This document shows, piece by piece, positions 1-6,935 of a DNA stretch of 7,812 nt. Where the stretch lies: positions 52,621 to 60,432 of the forward strand of contig DFOA01000013.1 in NCBI GenBank assembly GCA_002381185.1, in the 5' to 3' direction. This DNA is from Firmicutes bacterium UBA3553 (GTDB lineage Bacteria; Bacillota; Clostridia; Tissierellales; Sedimentibacteraceae). Under the pieces are notes generated by a model. The model had not been told where the DNA came from. It saw only the letters and a list, made by a program, of their open reading frames with translations, and did not search any database. The translations under genes and the position numbers were made by a program. Numbering within the stretch: the first letter of the stretch is position 1; each line of letters opens with the position of its first letter.

Positions 1-1
1 A

Positions 2-3000
2 TACTACGGCTCCTCTGTTACACCGCCTACGCTTTCCAGAGCAGGATATACATATGTATGGGACAAAACAATCAACCCTGTAATGCCTGCGGATAACTGC
101 ACATATACGGCTGTCTGGACGGCAAATACAAACACGAAATACACGGTAGAACATTATCAGCAAAATATTGCAAATGATAATTATACATTAAAGGACAGAG
201 ACACACTGACAGGTACAACCGACACTACAGCAGAAGCAAAATCAAAGGGATATAACTATTTCACCTTAAATCCTGATGCTTACAGTTATCTGGAAAGTGG
301 CAAAATCAGCGGAAATGGCTTGCTTTTACTTAAGCTTTTCTATGACAGAAATAAGTTTAAGGTAACCTTTGATGCAGGTGATGGCACTTTAGAAGAAGAT
401 GCAACGCAAGAATTAAAGCATGGCGCAACTGTTTCCACAATTAATCCCAAACGCTCGGGATATGCATTCGGCGGTTGGTATTTTGATGAAAACTGCTCAG
501 ATGATGAACGCTTTAACGGTATTATGCCTACAAACGACATAACTTTATTTGCAAAATGGGTAGCCGGTCAAGTATCTTATAGGGTAGAACACTATGTAAT
601 GGATACAAAAGGAAATTATCCGAAAATTGCTGATGTTTCTGAAAATAAAACGGATTTTGCAGATATTGAGGTTGAACTTGCGGGGCTTAAAAACAGTTCT
701 TTGGAAGTAATAAACGGCATTCAATTTGAAGAAGCTAAAATAGGTAGTGATATCAGCACCTCCACAGCTATTTCAGCAGACGGGACATTAGTTGTAAAAA
801 TGTACTATGGACGCAGTCAATATGAGCTTTTCTGGGATTTAGACGGCGGTACGGCAGATAACAATTATACCGAAGGTAATATTTATTACGGGGCACCAAT
901 TATCATTCCAAAAAATCTTACAAAAACTGGTTATACCTATGAGTGGGATAATACTCCGTCAGTCACTATGCCGGCAAATGATTTAACTTATGCTGCAGAA
1001 TGGACAGCGAACAGCTATTCTGTCATCTTTAATGCAAATGACGGAACAAATACTACAAAGTCACAGGATTTTATATATGATGAAGAAAATCAATTGACTA
1101 AAAACACCTTTGAACGCACAGGCTATACATTTTCAGGCTGGGCAAAAGAAGCAAACGGAGAAAATGTATATGATGACAGCGAAAGTATAAAGAATCTTAC
1201 ATCAGTACAAAACGGCGAAGTATTCCTTTATGCAGTATGGACGCCTATAAGCTATACAATTACTTACAACACTAAATTTGAAAGTGTTGGAAACGGCAGC
1301 TATACCATAGAAAATGCAGTTAACCTTCCTGCACTTTCACACATGGGATACATCTTTGACGGTTGGTATGATAATGAACAGTATAGCGGTGAACCGGTTA
1401 CACAGATTGCGGAAAACAGCACAGGTAATAAATCATTCTATGCAAAATGGACAGCATACAGCTATTCTGTCATCTTTAATGCAAATGACGGAACAAATAC
1501 TACAATGGCACAGGATTATATATATGGTGAAGAAAATCCATTGGCGGCAAATACCTTTGAACGCACAGGCTATACATTTTCAGGCTGGGCAAAGGAACCA
1601 AACGGAGAAAAGGTGTATAATGACAGCGAGAGCATAAAAAACCTTACAGCAGTACAAGGCGGCAAAGTATACCTATATGCAGTATGGACGCCTATAAGCT
1701 ATACAATTACTTACAACACCAAATTTGAAATTATCGGGAACAGCAGTTACACCATAGAAGATGCAGTTAACCTTCCTGTGCTTTCACATACGGGATACAT
1801 CTTTGATGGCTGGTATGATAATGAACAGTATAGTGGTGAACCGGTTACACAGATTGCGGAAAACAGCACAGGGAATAAATTATTCTATGCAAAATGGATT
1901 GAAAACACATATTCTGTTATTTTTAATTCAAATGACGGAACAAATACCACACAGTCTCAGGTGCTTATGTATGATGAAGAAAAGGCATTAGCGAAAAACA
2001 CCTTTGAACGCACAGGCTATACATTCTCTGGATGGGCAAAAGAATCAAATGGAGAAAAAGTATATGACGACGGCGAGAGTATAAAAAATCTTACAGCAGT
2101 GCAAGACGGCAAAGTACACCTATATGCAGTATGGGCACCCATAAGCTATACAATTACTTACAACACAATATTTGAAAGTGTTGGAAACGGCAGCTATACT
2201 GTAGAAGATGCAGTTAATCTTCTTGCGCTTTCACATAAGGGCTACACCTTTGACGGCTGGTATGATAATGAACAGTATATCGGCGAGCCGGTGGCACAGA
2301 TTGCTGCAAACAGTACAGGTGATAAATCATTCTATGCAAAATGGAGTGAAAACACATATACCATTTCATTTAATCAAAATGGTGGAAACGGGGAAATGGC
2401 ACCTCAGGAATATGCCTATACTGAAGAAAAGGCTCTGAGCACCAATGAACTTACGCGCACAGGCTATACATTCCTGGGCTGGGCAACAGAAGCAAATGGA
2501 GGCAAGGTATATAATGACAGTCAAGTAGTTCAGTCACTTACATATCTGCCCAATGAAAATATAAACCTTTATGCAATATGGCAGCTTAATACTTATAACA
2601 TATCATATGCATTAAATGGCGGCACGGAGAATAATAACCCGACGCAGTACGATGTCAGCGAAGGTGCAATTACTCTTGAATCACCTTCACGCACAGGATA
2701 TGCCTTCGGAGGTTGGTACACCGACGAAGCTTTGGTTAATAAAGCCTCTGATCCTGCAATTCCTGAAGGAGAAACAGGCAACAAAGAATTTTATGCAAAA
2801 TGGGTTGCTAATACTTACTATGTAAACTTTAATGCAAACGGAGGCAGCGGAGTGATGGCATCACAAAGCTTTGCATATGATGAAACTCCAAAAGCATTGA
2901 CTCCAAACAGCTTTACATTAAACGGATATGAATTTAAAGGCTGGAGCACAAAGTCAGACGGCAGCGGAGTCCCATATGCAGACGAAACGGAAGTAAGAAA

Positions 3001-4543
3001 TCTTCTGACCTCAGCAAACGGAACTGTCATTCTCTATGCACAATGGACACCCTTAACATATTCAATCAGCTATAATCTTTACGGTGGAACGAACGACCCT
3101 AATAATCCGTCAAATTATACTATTGAAACAGCTACGGTAGTATTTAAAAATCCTGCACACTCTGCAGAAGGCAATGTTTTTGCAGGTTGGTACACAGACA
3201 GCGGATTTAATAATCCGATTACCGAAATTCCTACCGGAAGCACAGGCAGTGTCCAAGTGTATGCAAAATGGATAAACTGCGGTAAATTTTCAATTGTAAA
3301 CAACGGAAATAATACCTTTACCATTTCACGTGCAGGCGGAAAGGATAAGGCACAGACTGTATATTTCCGCACTCTAAACGGATCTGCAATAGGAGGTACG
3401 CATTTTACTCATCAGGAAAACAGCATCGTGTTTGCTGACGGTCAACAAAGCTCGACGGTCACAATAGCTGAAAGCGGTGCAAATACAATGTATAATAATA
3501 ATGCGGCTACTGCATATGCTAATGCAGCCAGAGAATATTTTGTGGAAATTTACGATGTTTCAGGCGGTGCAACAATTAGCGGTACGGCAAAGGCAAAACA
3601 CACCATGTCAAATAATTCAAGCTATTCAGTATCTGAATCAGATATGACAAGCTATAAAAATATAGCTTCTGTAACAAAGAGCAGCGGTGGACGAAGCGGT
3701 CTGCAGGTTTATGAAAGTTCGGGAGGAGGCTATAAGGGAACATTAAATATCGGGCTTAATTCCAATGCCCTAAACACAACAGCTTACGGCAGCTTAAGTA
3801 ATTACATTTATGCAACTGCCGATGGCATGAAGGTTCAGCTGAAAAATTTCAAGGGAACAGATGATGGGTGGAGGATGTATCGTTATGTACTTTTTAATAC
3901 ATCTTCAAACAATGTTTCCTTTAGCTCAAGCAAAAATGGTGATATTCCCAACCTTCCAAGTGGAACAAAAGCTGTTTTGGTTTACGGTATCAGCACAGAT
4001 ACCGATAATAAAGATTCATATTCTGTAAGTCTTCCAGCTAAGCAGTCCAGTACAATTTCTGCAACAGGAACAGGTAAAACTGTTTCGGTAAAAGCTGCAA
4101 GATTTGCAGACGGGCAGCCAAGCACAAATGAGGGGTATGATTATGTTTTGTACGGATTAAACGAAGGTATCGGTATTTCCGTCGGTGCTTATAACAGCGC
4201 TGCGCCTGATTCCTCATGGTGGTTTAATAGCGCGGAGCTTTATACAATGCCTTATGATAAAAGTGGTCCTGATTATTTAGGAACTGCTCCCATGTCAAAC
4301 ACAAGTTATAAGCTTGGCAGCAAGGTAACAATCGCTCTTGTGTTTGATGAAATAATTAAATCAGCTGATGGTGTGACTGTTCTTACAAACTTAAGCAACA
4401 ATGTCTTTACACTTGCAGGCGGAATCGGCACAAATGTGTTGTATTTCGAAGGAACTGTAACAAATACATCAACATCAGCTTCTGTTACAACAATTAACAG
4501 CAAAACAAATATTAAAGATATGCTCGGAAATGCAGCAAAATAA
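2..4543 (+). CDS. Giant secreted/surface repeat protein (InlB B-repeats, Calx-beta-like domain), 5' end missing
   Basis: The frame is open from base 2, so the start lies upstream; the ATG at 83 falls inside a repeat unit and is not the true start. 1513 residues are visible. In order: the end of an InlB B-repeat (to about 121), a MucBP-like spacer (137-355), an InlB repeat (353-559), a second MucBP-like spacer (578-820), a shorter InlB-like unit (821-1003), ten InlB units arranged as five pairs (1010-3271), a Calx-beta-like domain (about 3281-3601; TLNGSA followed by GTHF and FADGQ), then a Ser/Thr/Asn/Gly-rich C-terminal region. That region ends in an Ig-like segment with the I-x-D-x-x-GN signature. 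The repeat hallmarks are GYTFxGW and YAxW followed by a beta strand and N-x-N/D-G-G/T. Such repeats form extended rods in secreted, often adhesive, proteins. No LPXTG motif or C-terminal membrane segment is present, so any signal peptide or anchor must be in the missing N-terminal part. The ligand is unknown. Confidence 0.93.
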   Translation, partial: YYGSSVTPPTLSRAGYTYVWDKTINPVMPADNCTYTAVWTANTNTKYTVEHYQQNIANDNYTLKDRDTLTGTTDTTAEAKSKGYNYFTLNPDAYSYLESGKISGNGLLLLKLFYDRNKFKVTFDAGDGTLEEDATQELKHGATVSTINPKRSGYAFGGWYFDENCSDDERFNGIMPTNDITLFAKWVAGQVSYRVEHYVMDTKGNYPKIADVSENKTDFADIEVELAGLKNSSLEVINGIQFEEAKIGSDISTSTAISADGTLVVKMYYGRSQYELFWDLDGGTADNNYTEGNIYYGAPIIIPKNLTKTGYTYEWDNTPSVTMPANDLTYAAEWTANSYSVIFNANDGTNTTKSQDFIYDEENQLTKNTFERTGYTFSGWAKEANGENVYDDSESIKNLTSVQNGEVFLYAVWTPISYTITYNTKFESVGNGSYTIENAVNLPALSHMGYIFDGWYDNEQYSGEPVTQIAENSTGNKSFYAKWTAYSYSVIFNANDGTNTTMAQDYIYGEENPLAANTFERTGYTFSGWAKEPNGEKVYNDSESIKNLTAVQGGKVYLYAVWTPISYTITYNTKFEIIGNSSYTIEDAVNLPVLSHTGYIFDGWYDNEQYSGEPVTQIAENSTGNKLFYAKWIENTYSVIFNSNDGTNTTQSQVLMYDEEKALAKNTFERTGYTFSGWAKESNGEKVYDDGESIKNLTAVQDGKVHLYAVWAPISYTITYNTIFESVGNGSYTVEDAVNLLALSHKGYTFDGWYDNEQYIGEPVAQIAANSTGDKSFYAKWSENTYTISFNQNGGNGEMAPQEYAYTEEKALSTNELTRTGYTFLGWATEANGGKVYNDSQVVQSLTYLPNENINLYAIWQLNTYNISYALNGGTENNNPTQYDVSEGAITLESPSRTGYAFGGWYTDEALVNKASDPAIPEGETGNKEFYAKWVANTYYVNFNANGGSGVMASQSFAYDETPKALTPNSFTLNGYEFKGWSTKSDGSGVPYADETEVRNLLTSANGTVILYAQWTPLTYSISYNLYGGTNDPNNPSNYTIETATVVFKNPAHSAEGNVFAGWYTDSGFNNPITEIPTGSTGSVQVYAKWINCGKFSIVNNGNNTFTISRAGGKDKAQTVYFRTLNGSAIGGTHFTHQENSIVFADGQQSSTVTIAESGANTMYNNNAATAYANAAREYFVEIYDVSGGATISGTAKAKHTMSNNSSYSVSESDMTSYKNIASVTKSSGGRSGLQVYESSGGGYKGTLNIGLNSNALNTTAYGSLSNYIYATADGMKVQLKNFKGTDDGWRMYRYVLFNTSSNNVSFSSSKNGDIPNLPSGTKAVLVYGISTDTDNKDSYSVSLPAKQSSTISATGTGKTVSVKAARFADGQPSTNEGYDYVLYGLNEGIGISVGAYNSAAPDSSWWFNSAELYTMPYDKSGPDYLGTAPMSNTSYKLGSKVTIALVFDEIIKSADGVTVLTNLSNNVFTLAGGIGTNVLYFEGTVTNTSTSASVTTINSKTNIKDMLGNAAK
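1010..3271 (+). repeat. Tandem array of five two-unit InlB repeat modules (447-bp period)
   Basis: Each module has an A unit (about 77 residues, GYTFSGWAKE and LYAVW) followed by a B unit (about 67 residues, GYIFDGWYDNEQY and FYAKW). Approximate unit limits are A1 1010-1240, B1 1250-1450, A2 1457-1687, B2 1697-1897, A3 1904-2134, B3 2144-2344, A4 2351-2581, B4 2591-2803, A5 2810-3046 and B5 3056-3271. Matching landmarks at 1464 and 1911, and at 1904 and 2351, are exactly 447 bp apart. The step to module 5 is 459 bp. Modules 1-3 share long identical DNA runs, including third codon positions, whereas 4 and 5 keep only the protein motifs. This suggests recent expansion of the first three. Confidence 0.93.
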
Positions 4544-4552
4544 TTATTATAG

Positions 4553-4577
4553 ACCTCGCCGAATCCGGCGAGGTTTT
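4553..4577 (+). terminator. Rho-independent terminator after the repeat protein gene
   Basis: A perfect 9-bp GC-rich stem (ACCTCGCCG at 4553-4561 paired with 4566-4574) with a 4-nt loop (AATC) is followed by a short T run (4574-4577). It begins 9 bases after the stop codon. The T tract is short, so some read-through into the protease gene is possible. Confidence 0.85.
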
Positions 4578-4596
4578 AACCTTAGTGAGGCTTTAT

Positions 4597-5847
4597 ATGA
4601 AAAAAGTGATTTTATTATGTATGGTTTTAATCTTTATGCTTTCACAGACCGTCTTTGCTTTTAACGATTGGGCAAAGGAAATGATTGGTGCGGCAGATGT
4701 TAATAATGGAGTGGATATAAGAATTGCTGTAATTGATACAGGAATATCCGCCATTCCATCAGGACGTATTGCAAAAGGAAAGAACTATGTTATGCAGGGA
4801 GAAACGACTGCTGATACAATAGGACATGGTACTGCCATAGCCAATCTTATTCTGGAGGTTGCACCTCAGTCAACAATTATACCTCTTGTTTACTGTACTA
4901 AAAGTAATAATGAAATTATCAAAGCAGATAATGAGGAGCTTGCAAAAATTATTAAAGATGCGGTTGATGTTTTTAAATGCAGAGTTATTAACATAAGCAG
5001 CGGAACAATTGAAAACAGTGAAGATATATATGAGGCGATCCGTTATGCAGAGGAAAAGGGAGTCATTGTTGTTTCTTCGGTGGGAAATAAAAATAATGAA
5101 AATTCACAAAATGTTTATTATCCCGCCGCATATGATACGGTAATAGGTGTTGGTGCTGTATGTAAAGATGGAAGTGTAGCTTCATTTTCCCAAAGAAACT
5201 GCAGTATTTCTCTATGCGCTCCCGGCGATGAACTGACTGTATTAAAACCAAATGGTAAATATACATTAACTTATGGCACATCATATGCAACTGCGTATGT
5301 TTCCGCAGCGGCGGCACTTGTTTTATCTGAAAAACCGTTGCTTGAACCATATGAGTTAAGAAAAATATTATACGCTGCAGCATCAGATATTGAAGATGAT
5401 GGCTATGATATGCTAAGCGGCTATGGTTTGGTTCAAATAAGCACTGCATTAGAACAATTTTCGGATAGTCTGCCTGACAAAATAATACTAACCATAGGAG
5501 AAACAAAAGCTGTCATTTGGGGTGAGGAAAAAGAAAATGATGTACCCCCCATTATAATAAGAGGCAGGACGATGCTTCCGGTACGCTTTGTAGCAGAGGC
5601 TCTGGGTGCAGAGGTTGAATGGAATGAAAAAGAACAAAAGGTTACTATCACTAAAGGCGAAATAACAATAATTATTTACATTGATTCTGATATAGCATAT
5701 GTAAACGGTAAGGAAACAATATTAGATTCTCCTTCATTAATCGAAAACGACAGAATATATACACCTATTAGATTTGTTGCAGAAAATCTTAATGCGGATG
5801 CAGCTTGGGACGAAGAAACGCAAAAGGTTATAATTACGCGAAAGTAA
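4597..5847 (+). CDS. Secreted S8 subtilisin-like serine protease with C-terminal copper-amine-oxidase-N-like domain
   Basis: The product is 416 residues. Residues 1 to about 22 form a signal peptide (MKK, then a hydrophobic core ending near VFAF). The subtilase domain spans about 23-290. Its catalytic residues are Asp47 (AVIDTGI), His77 (GHGTA) and Ser229 (GTSYATAYV), with Asn164 (SSVGN) as the oxyanion-hole residue. Residues 320-416 resemble the copper amine oxidase N-terminal-like domain (PF07833 type), with two copies of a P-[VI]-RFVAE motif at about 328 and 390. The chosen start is the ATG at 4597, because the in-frame GTG at 4585 lies within the likely ribosome binding site (GTGAGG) and adds four polar residues before the signal peptide. 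The mature enzyme appears to begin almost directly at the catalytic domain (NDWAKEMIGA), with no I9 inhibitor propeptide. The Ser motif has Tyr and Ala where most family members have Met and Pro. It should act outside the membrane or on the wall; its substrate is unknown. The gene lies 53 bp after the adhesin. Confidence 0.94.
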   Translation: MKKVILLCMVLIFMLSQTVFAFNDWAKEMIGAADVNNGVDIRIAVIDTGISAIPSGRIAKGKNYVMQGETTADTIGHGTAIANLILEVAPQSTIIPLVYCTKSNNEIIKADNEELAKIIKDAVDVFKCRVINISSGTIENSEDIYEAIRYAEEKGVIVVSSVGNKNNENSQNVYYPAAYDTVIGVGAVCKDGSVASFSQRNCSISLCAPGDELTVLKPNGKYTLTYGTSYATAYVSAAAALVLSEKPLLEPYELRKILYAAASDIEDDGYDMLSGYGLVQISTALEQFSDSLPDKIILTIGETKAVIWGEEKENDVPPIIIRGRTMLPVRFVAEALGAEVEWNEKEQKVTITKGEITIIIYIDSDIAYVNGKETILDSPSLIENDRIYTPIRFVAENLNADAAWDEETQKVIITRK

Positions 5848-5850
5848 TTA

Positions 5851-5894
5851 TCCTCAGATAGGGATGTTTACAACAATTCCTATCCGAGGATTTA
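5851..5894 (+). terminator. Probable terminator after the S8 protease gene
   Basis: Two 15-base arms (5851-5865 and 5876-5890) pair with one A-C mismatch and one G-U pair around a 10-nt loop, starting 3 bases after the stop codon. The T-rich tail (TTTACTTT) is interrupted, so termination may be incomplete. On the minus strand no T tract follows the hairpin, so it serves the plus strand. Confidence 0.7.
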
Positions 5895-5928
5895 CTTTGC
5901 TGACTTGATTGCAAGACAAATTGTCAAT

Positions 5929-5977
5929 GAAACAATCCTAAGGTGGATGAGTAACGCCAAAATGATTGTTTCTTTTT
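5929..5977 (+). terminator. Second stem-loop with T5 tail (back-up terminator or small structured element)
   Basis: GAAACAATC (5929-5937) pairs perfectly with GATTGTTTC (5964-5972). The T run at 5973-5977 follows directly. The 26-nt loop contains a further 4-bp pairing (GGTG with CGCC, one T-G pair). The T tail is on the plus strand, so it could catch read-through from the protease gene. The long loop makes it atypical. A short palindrome (GACAA-A-TTGTC, 5915-5925) lies just upstream. Confidence 0.45.
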
Positions 5978-5997
5978 ACGGAAAGTTTTAACTTGAT

Positions 5998-6378
5998 TTA
6001 ACCTCGAAATTCAATATGTTCGTCGTCTGGACCTTTAAAAACTACCCTTTTCCAACCTTTTTCTTGAGGTGTTCTGGGATTGGGGATATGCGGCTTGGTA
6101 ACAACAGGCACACCCGCTTTTATAAGTCTATCGTAATCTGCATCGAAGTCATTGCTAATAAGGCAAAAGTGGTATCCGGAATTCACCTTTTTATTTGTCC
6201 AATTCTCAAGTTCTAATACAGTATCACCTAATTGAAGATAGACAACTTTTTCAATTTCGGGTATACCAGGAACATCATGTTCAAAATATTTTTTAAACCC
6301 AAAGTTTTTTTCGTAAAATTCAATGGACTTTTTTCTGTCTTTTACAGAAATTGCAATATGATCAATGTGTGTAAACAT
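5998..6378 (-). CDS. VOC-family (glyoxalase / extradiol dioxygenase fold) metalloprotein
   Basis: The product is 126 residues, the usual length of a single-domain VOC protein with two beta-alpha-beta-beta-beta modules. The N-terminal motif is HIDHIAISV and the C-terminal motif is DDEHIEF. The four expected metal ligands can be placed at His7, Glu56 (VLELE), His70 (GYHF) and Glu123 (HIEF), so a metal-dependent enzyme is likely. The family includes glyoxalase I, methylmalonyl-CoA epimerase, ring-cleaving dioxygenases and antibiotic-binding proteins; the sequence alone does not decide among these. The start is supported by AGGAGG (6387-6392) 8 bases upstream. It is the second gene after the cupin on the same strand, 42 bp apart, so both probably share one transcript and are controlled by the divergent HxlR regulator. 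A role in removing a reactive aldehyde or quinone-like compound is inference. Confidence 0.92.
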   Translation of the reverse strand: MFTHIDHIAISVKDRKKSIEFYEKNFGFKKYFEHDVPGIPEIEKVVYLQLGDTVLELENWTNKKVNSGYHFCLISNDFDADYDRLIKAGVPVVTKPHIPNPRTPQEKGWKRVVFKGPDDEHIEFRG

Positions 6379-6420
6379 TTATTAACCTCCTGGTTCATTA
6401 TTTATTGTTTAGCCCTACAT

Positions 6421-6747
6421 TCAGTCTTCCTTTGGTAATGTTATTTTAATCTGCAATACGACCCAGTTGGAGGAAGTCGTATTTTGGAATCCATGTATTT
6501 CACCATGAGGGGAAAAAATGATGTCTTTTTCTTTTATAAACATTGGTTCATTGTTTATAGTAATTGTGCCTTGGCCAGAAACTACATAAAAAACTTCGTC
6601 AATATCCGAATGTTTATGCTCAGGTGTTGTTTGTCCAGGAGCGTAAAGTAAAAGACCTATATCTGTCTGACCTTCTTTGAATATTTCTTTACGGGCACTT
6701 TTGTAAACTGCAAAGTCTAAAATATTTTCAATATTATTTTTTTTCAT
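6421..6747 (-). CDS. Small single-domain cupin protein
   Basis: The product is 108 residues and is cytoplasmic (no signal peptide). Cupin motif 1 matches G-X5-HXH-X4-E-X6-G, with Gly38, His44, His46, Glu51 and a glycine near 58. Motif 2 matches PXGXXHXXXN, with Pro80, Gly82, His85 and Asn89. The metal ligands His44, His46, Glu51 and His85 are all present, so it should bind a divalent metal. The start at 6747 is chosen because AAGGAG (6756-6761) lies 8 bases upstream. An in-frame ATG at 6789 would add 14 residues but would place this ribosome binding site inside the gene. It is the first gene of a probable two-gene operon with the VOC gene. Such small cupins can be isomerases, oxygenases or ligand binders; the substrate is unknown. 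Confidence 0.92.
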   Translation of the reverse strand: MKKNNIENILDFAVYKSARKEIFKEGQTDIGLLLYAPGQTTPEHKHSDIDEVFYVVSGQGTITINNEPMFIKEKDIIFSPHGEIHGFQNTTSSNWVVLQIKITLPKED

Positions 6748-6807
6748 AACAAATTCTCCTTCATTCATTTTAGTATGCAGCAATACCAATGAATAAAATA
6801 CAAGCGC

Positions 6808-6836
6808 TTGAAATTATAAATGAATTACTGTAAAAT
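6808..6836 (+). promoter_or_regulatory. Candidate promoter of the HxlR regulator gene
   Basis: TTGAAA (6808-6813) and TAAAAT (6831-6836) are separated by 17 bases, each with 5 of 6 consensus matches. Transcription would begin near 6843, about 93 nt before the ATG at 6936. It faces and overlaps the cupin promoter, so both polymerases could not bind at once. The region is AT-rich, and a weaker alternative (TTGCAA at 6861, TAAATA at 6883) also exists. Confidence 0.5.
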
Positions 6837-6837
6837 T

Positions 6838-6866
6838 ATCATAGTATAGTTACTTTATTTTTGCAA
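6838..6866 (-). promoter_or_regulatory. Sigma-A-like promoter of the cupin-VOC operon
   Basis: Read on the minus strand, TTGCAA (6861-6866) and TATGAT (6838-6843) are separated by exactly 17 bases. They match the consensus at 4 of 6 and 5 of 6 positions. The start of transcription would fall near 6831, giving a leader of about 84 nt before the cupin ATG. An inverted repeat lies between the two boxes. Confidence 0.65.
6843..6854. promoter_or_regulatory. Candidate operator, inverted repeat AGTA-N4-TACT
   Basis: AGTA (6843-6846) and TACT (6851-6854) form a dyad. It starts at the last -10 base of the cupin promoter and fills much of its spacer, and it sits at the predicted start of the HxlR transcript. 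Regulators of the HxlR/YodB type bind short dyads built from TACT and AGTA. Two other palindromes lie nearby: CAAGCGCTTG (6801-6810), overlapping the plus-strand -35, and TTACTGTAA (6825-6833), overlapping the plus-strand -10. Which one the regulator binds is not certain. Confidence 0.45.
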
Positions 6867-6935
6867 GAAGGCACTTTTTAGTTAAATACAGACCAAATAG
6901 TAAGTATTAAATAAATATGAAATGGAGAAAACATA

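Noticed and set aside
1314..2438. Repeated open frames starting at 1314, 1761 and 2208 in another plus-strand frame
   Set aside because: They recur at exactly 447 bp because the DNA of the surface repeats recurs; they have no ribosome binding sites and are shadows of the main gene.
1010..3271. CRISPR-like or other spacer-repeat array
   Set aside because: The repeats are long, in frame, protein-coding and lack unique spacers between short direct repeats.
4585..4596. GTG start four codons upstream for the protease
   Set aside because: The GTG overlaps the probable ribosome binding site GTGAGG, and the signal peptide begins naturally at the ATG at 4597.
5063..5506. 147-codon open frame on the minus strand
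   Set aside because: It lies wholly inside the S8 protease gene, whose catalytic motifs are clear. The product is rich in His, Leu and Gln without domain features.
5945..5958. Short resemblance to a conserved 16S rRNA stretch (GATGAGTAACGCC)
   Set aside because: Only about ten bases match and the surrounding sequence does not resemble rRNA; chance is the simplest explanation.
6748..6789. Longer cupin start at 6789
   Set aside because: The good AAGGAG site at 6756-6761 is correctly spaced for the ATG at 6747, and the extra residues are not part of the cupin domain.
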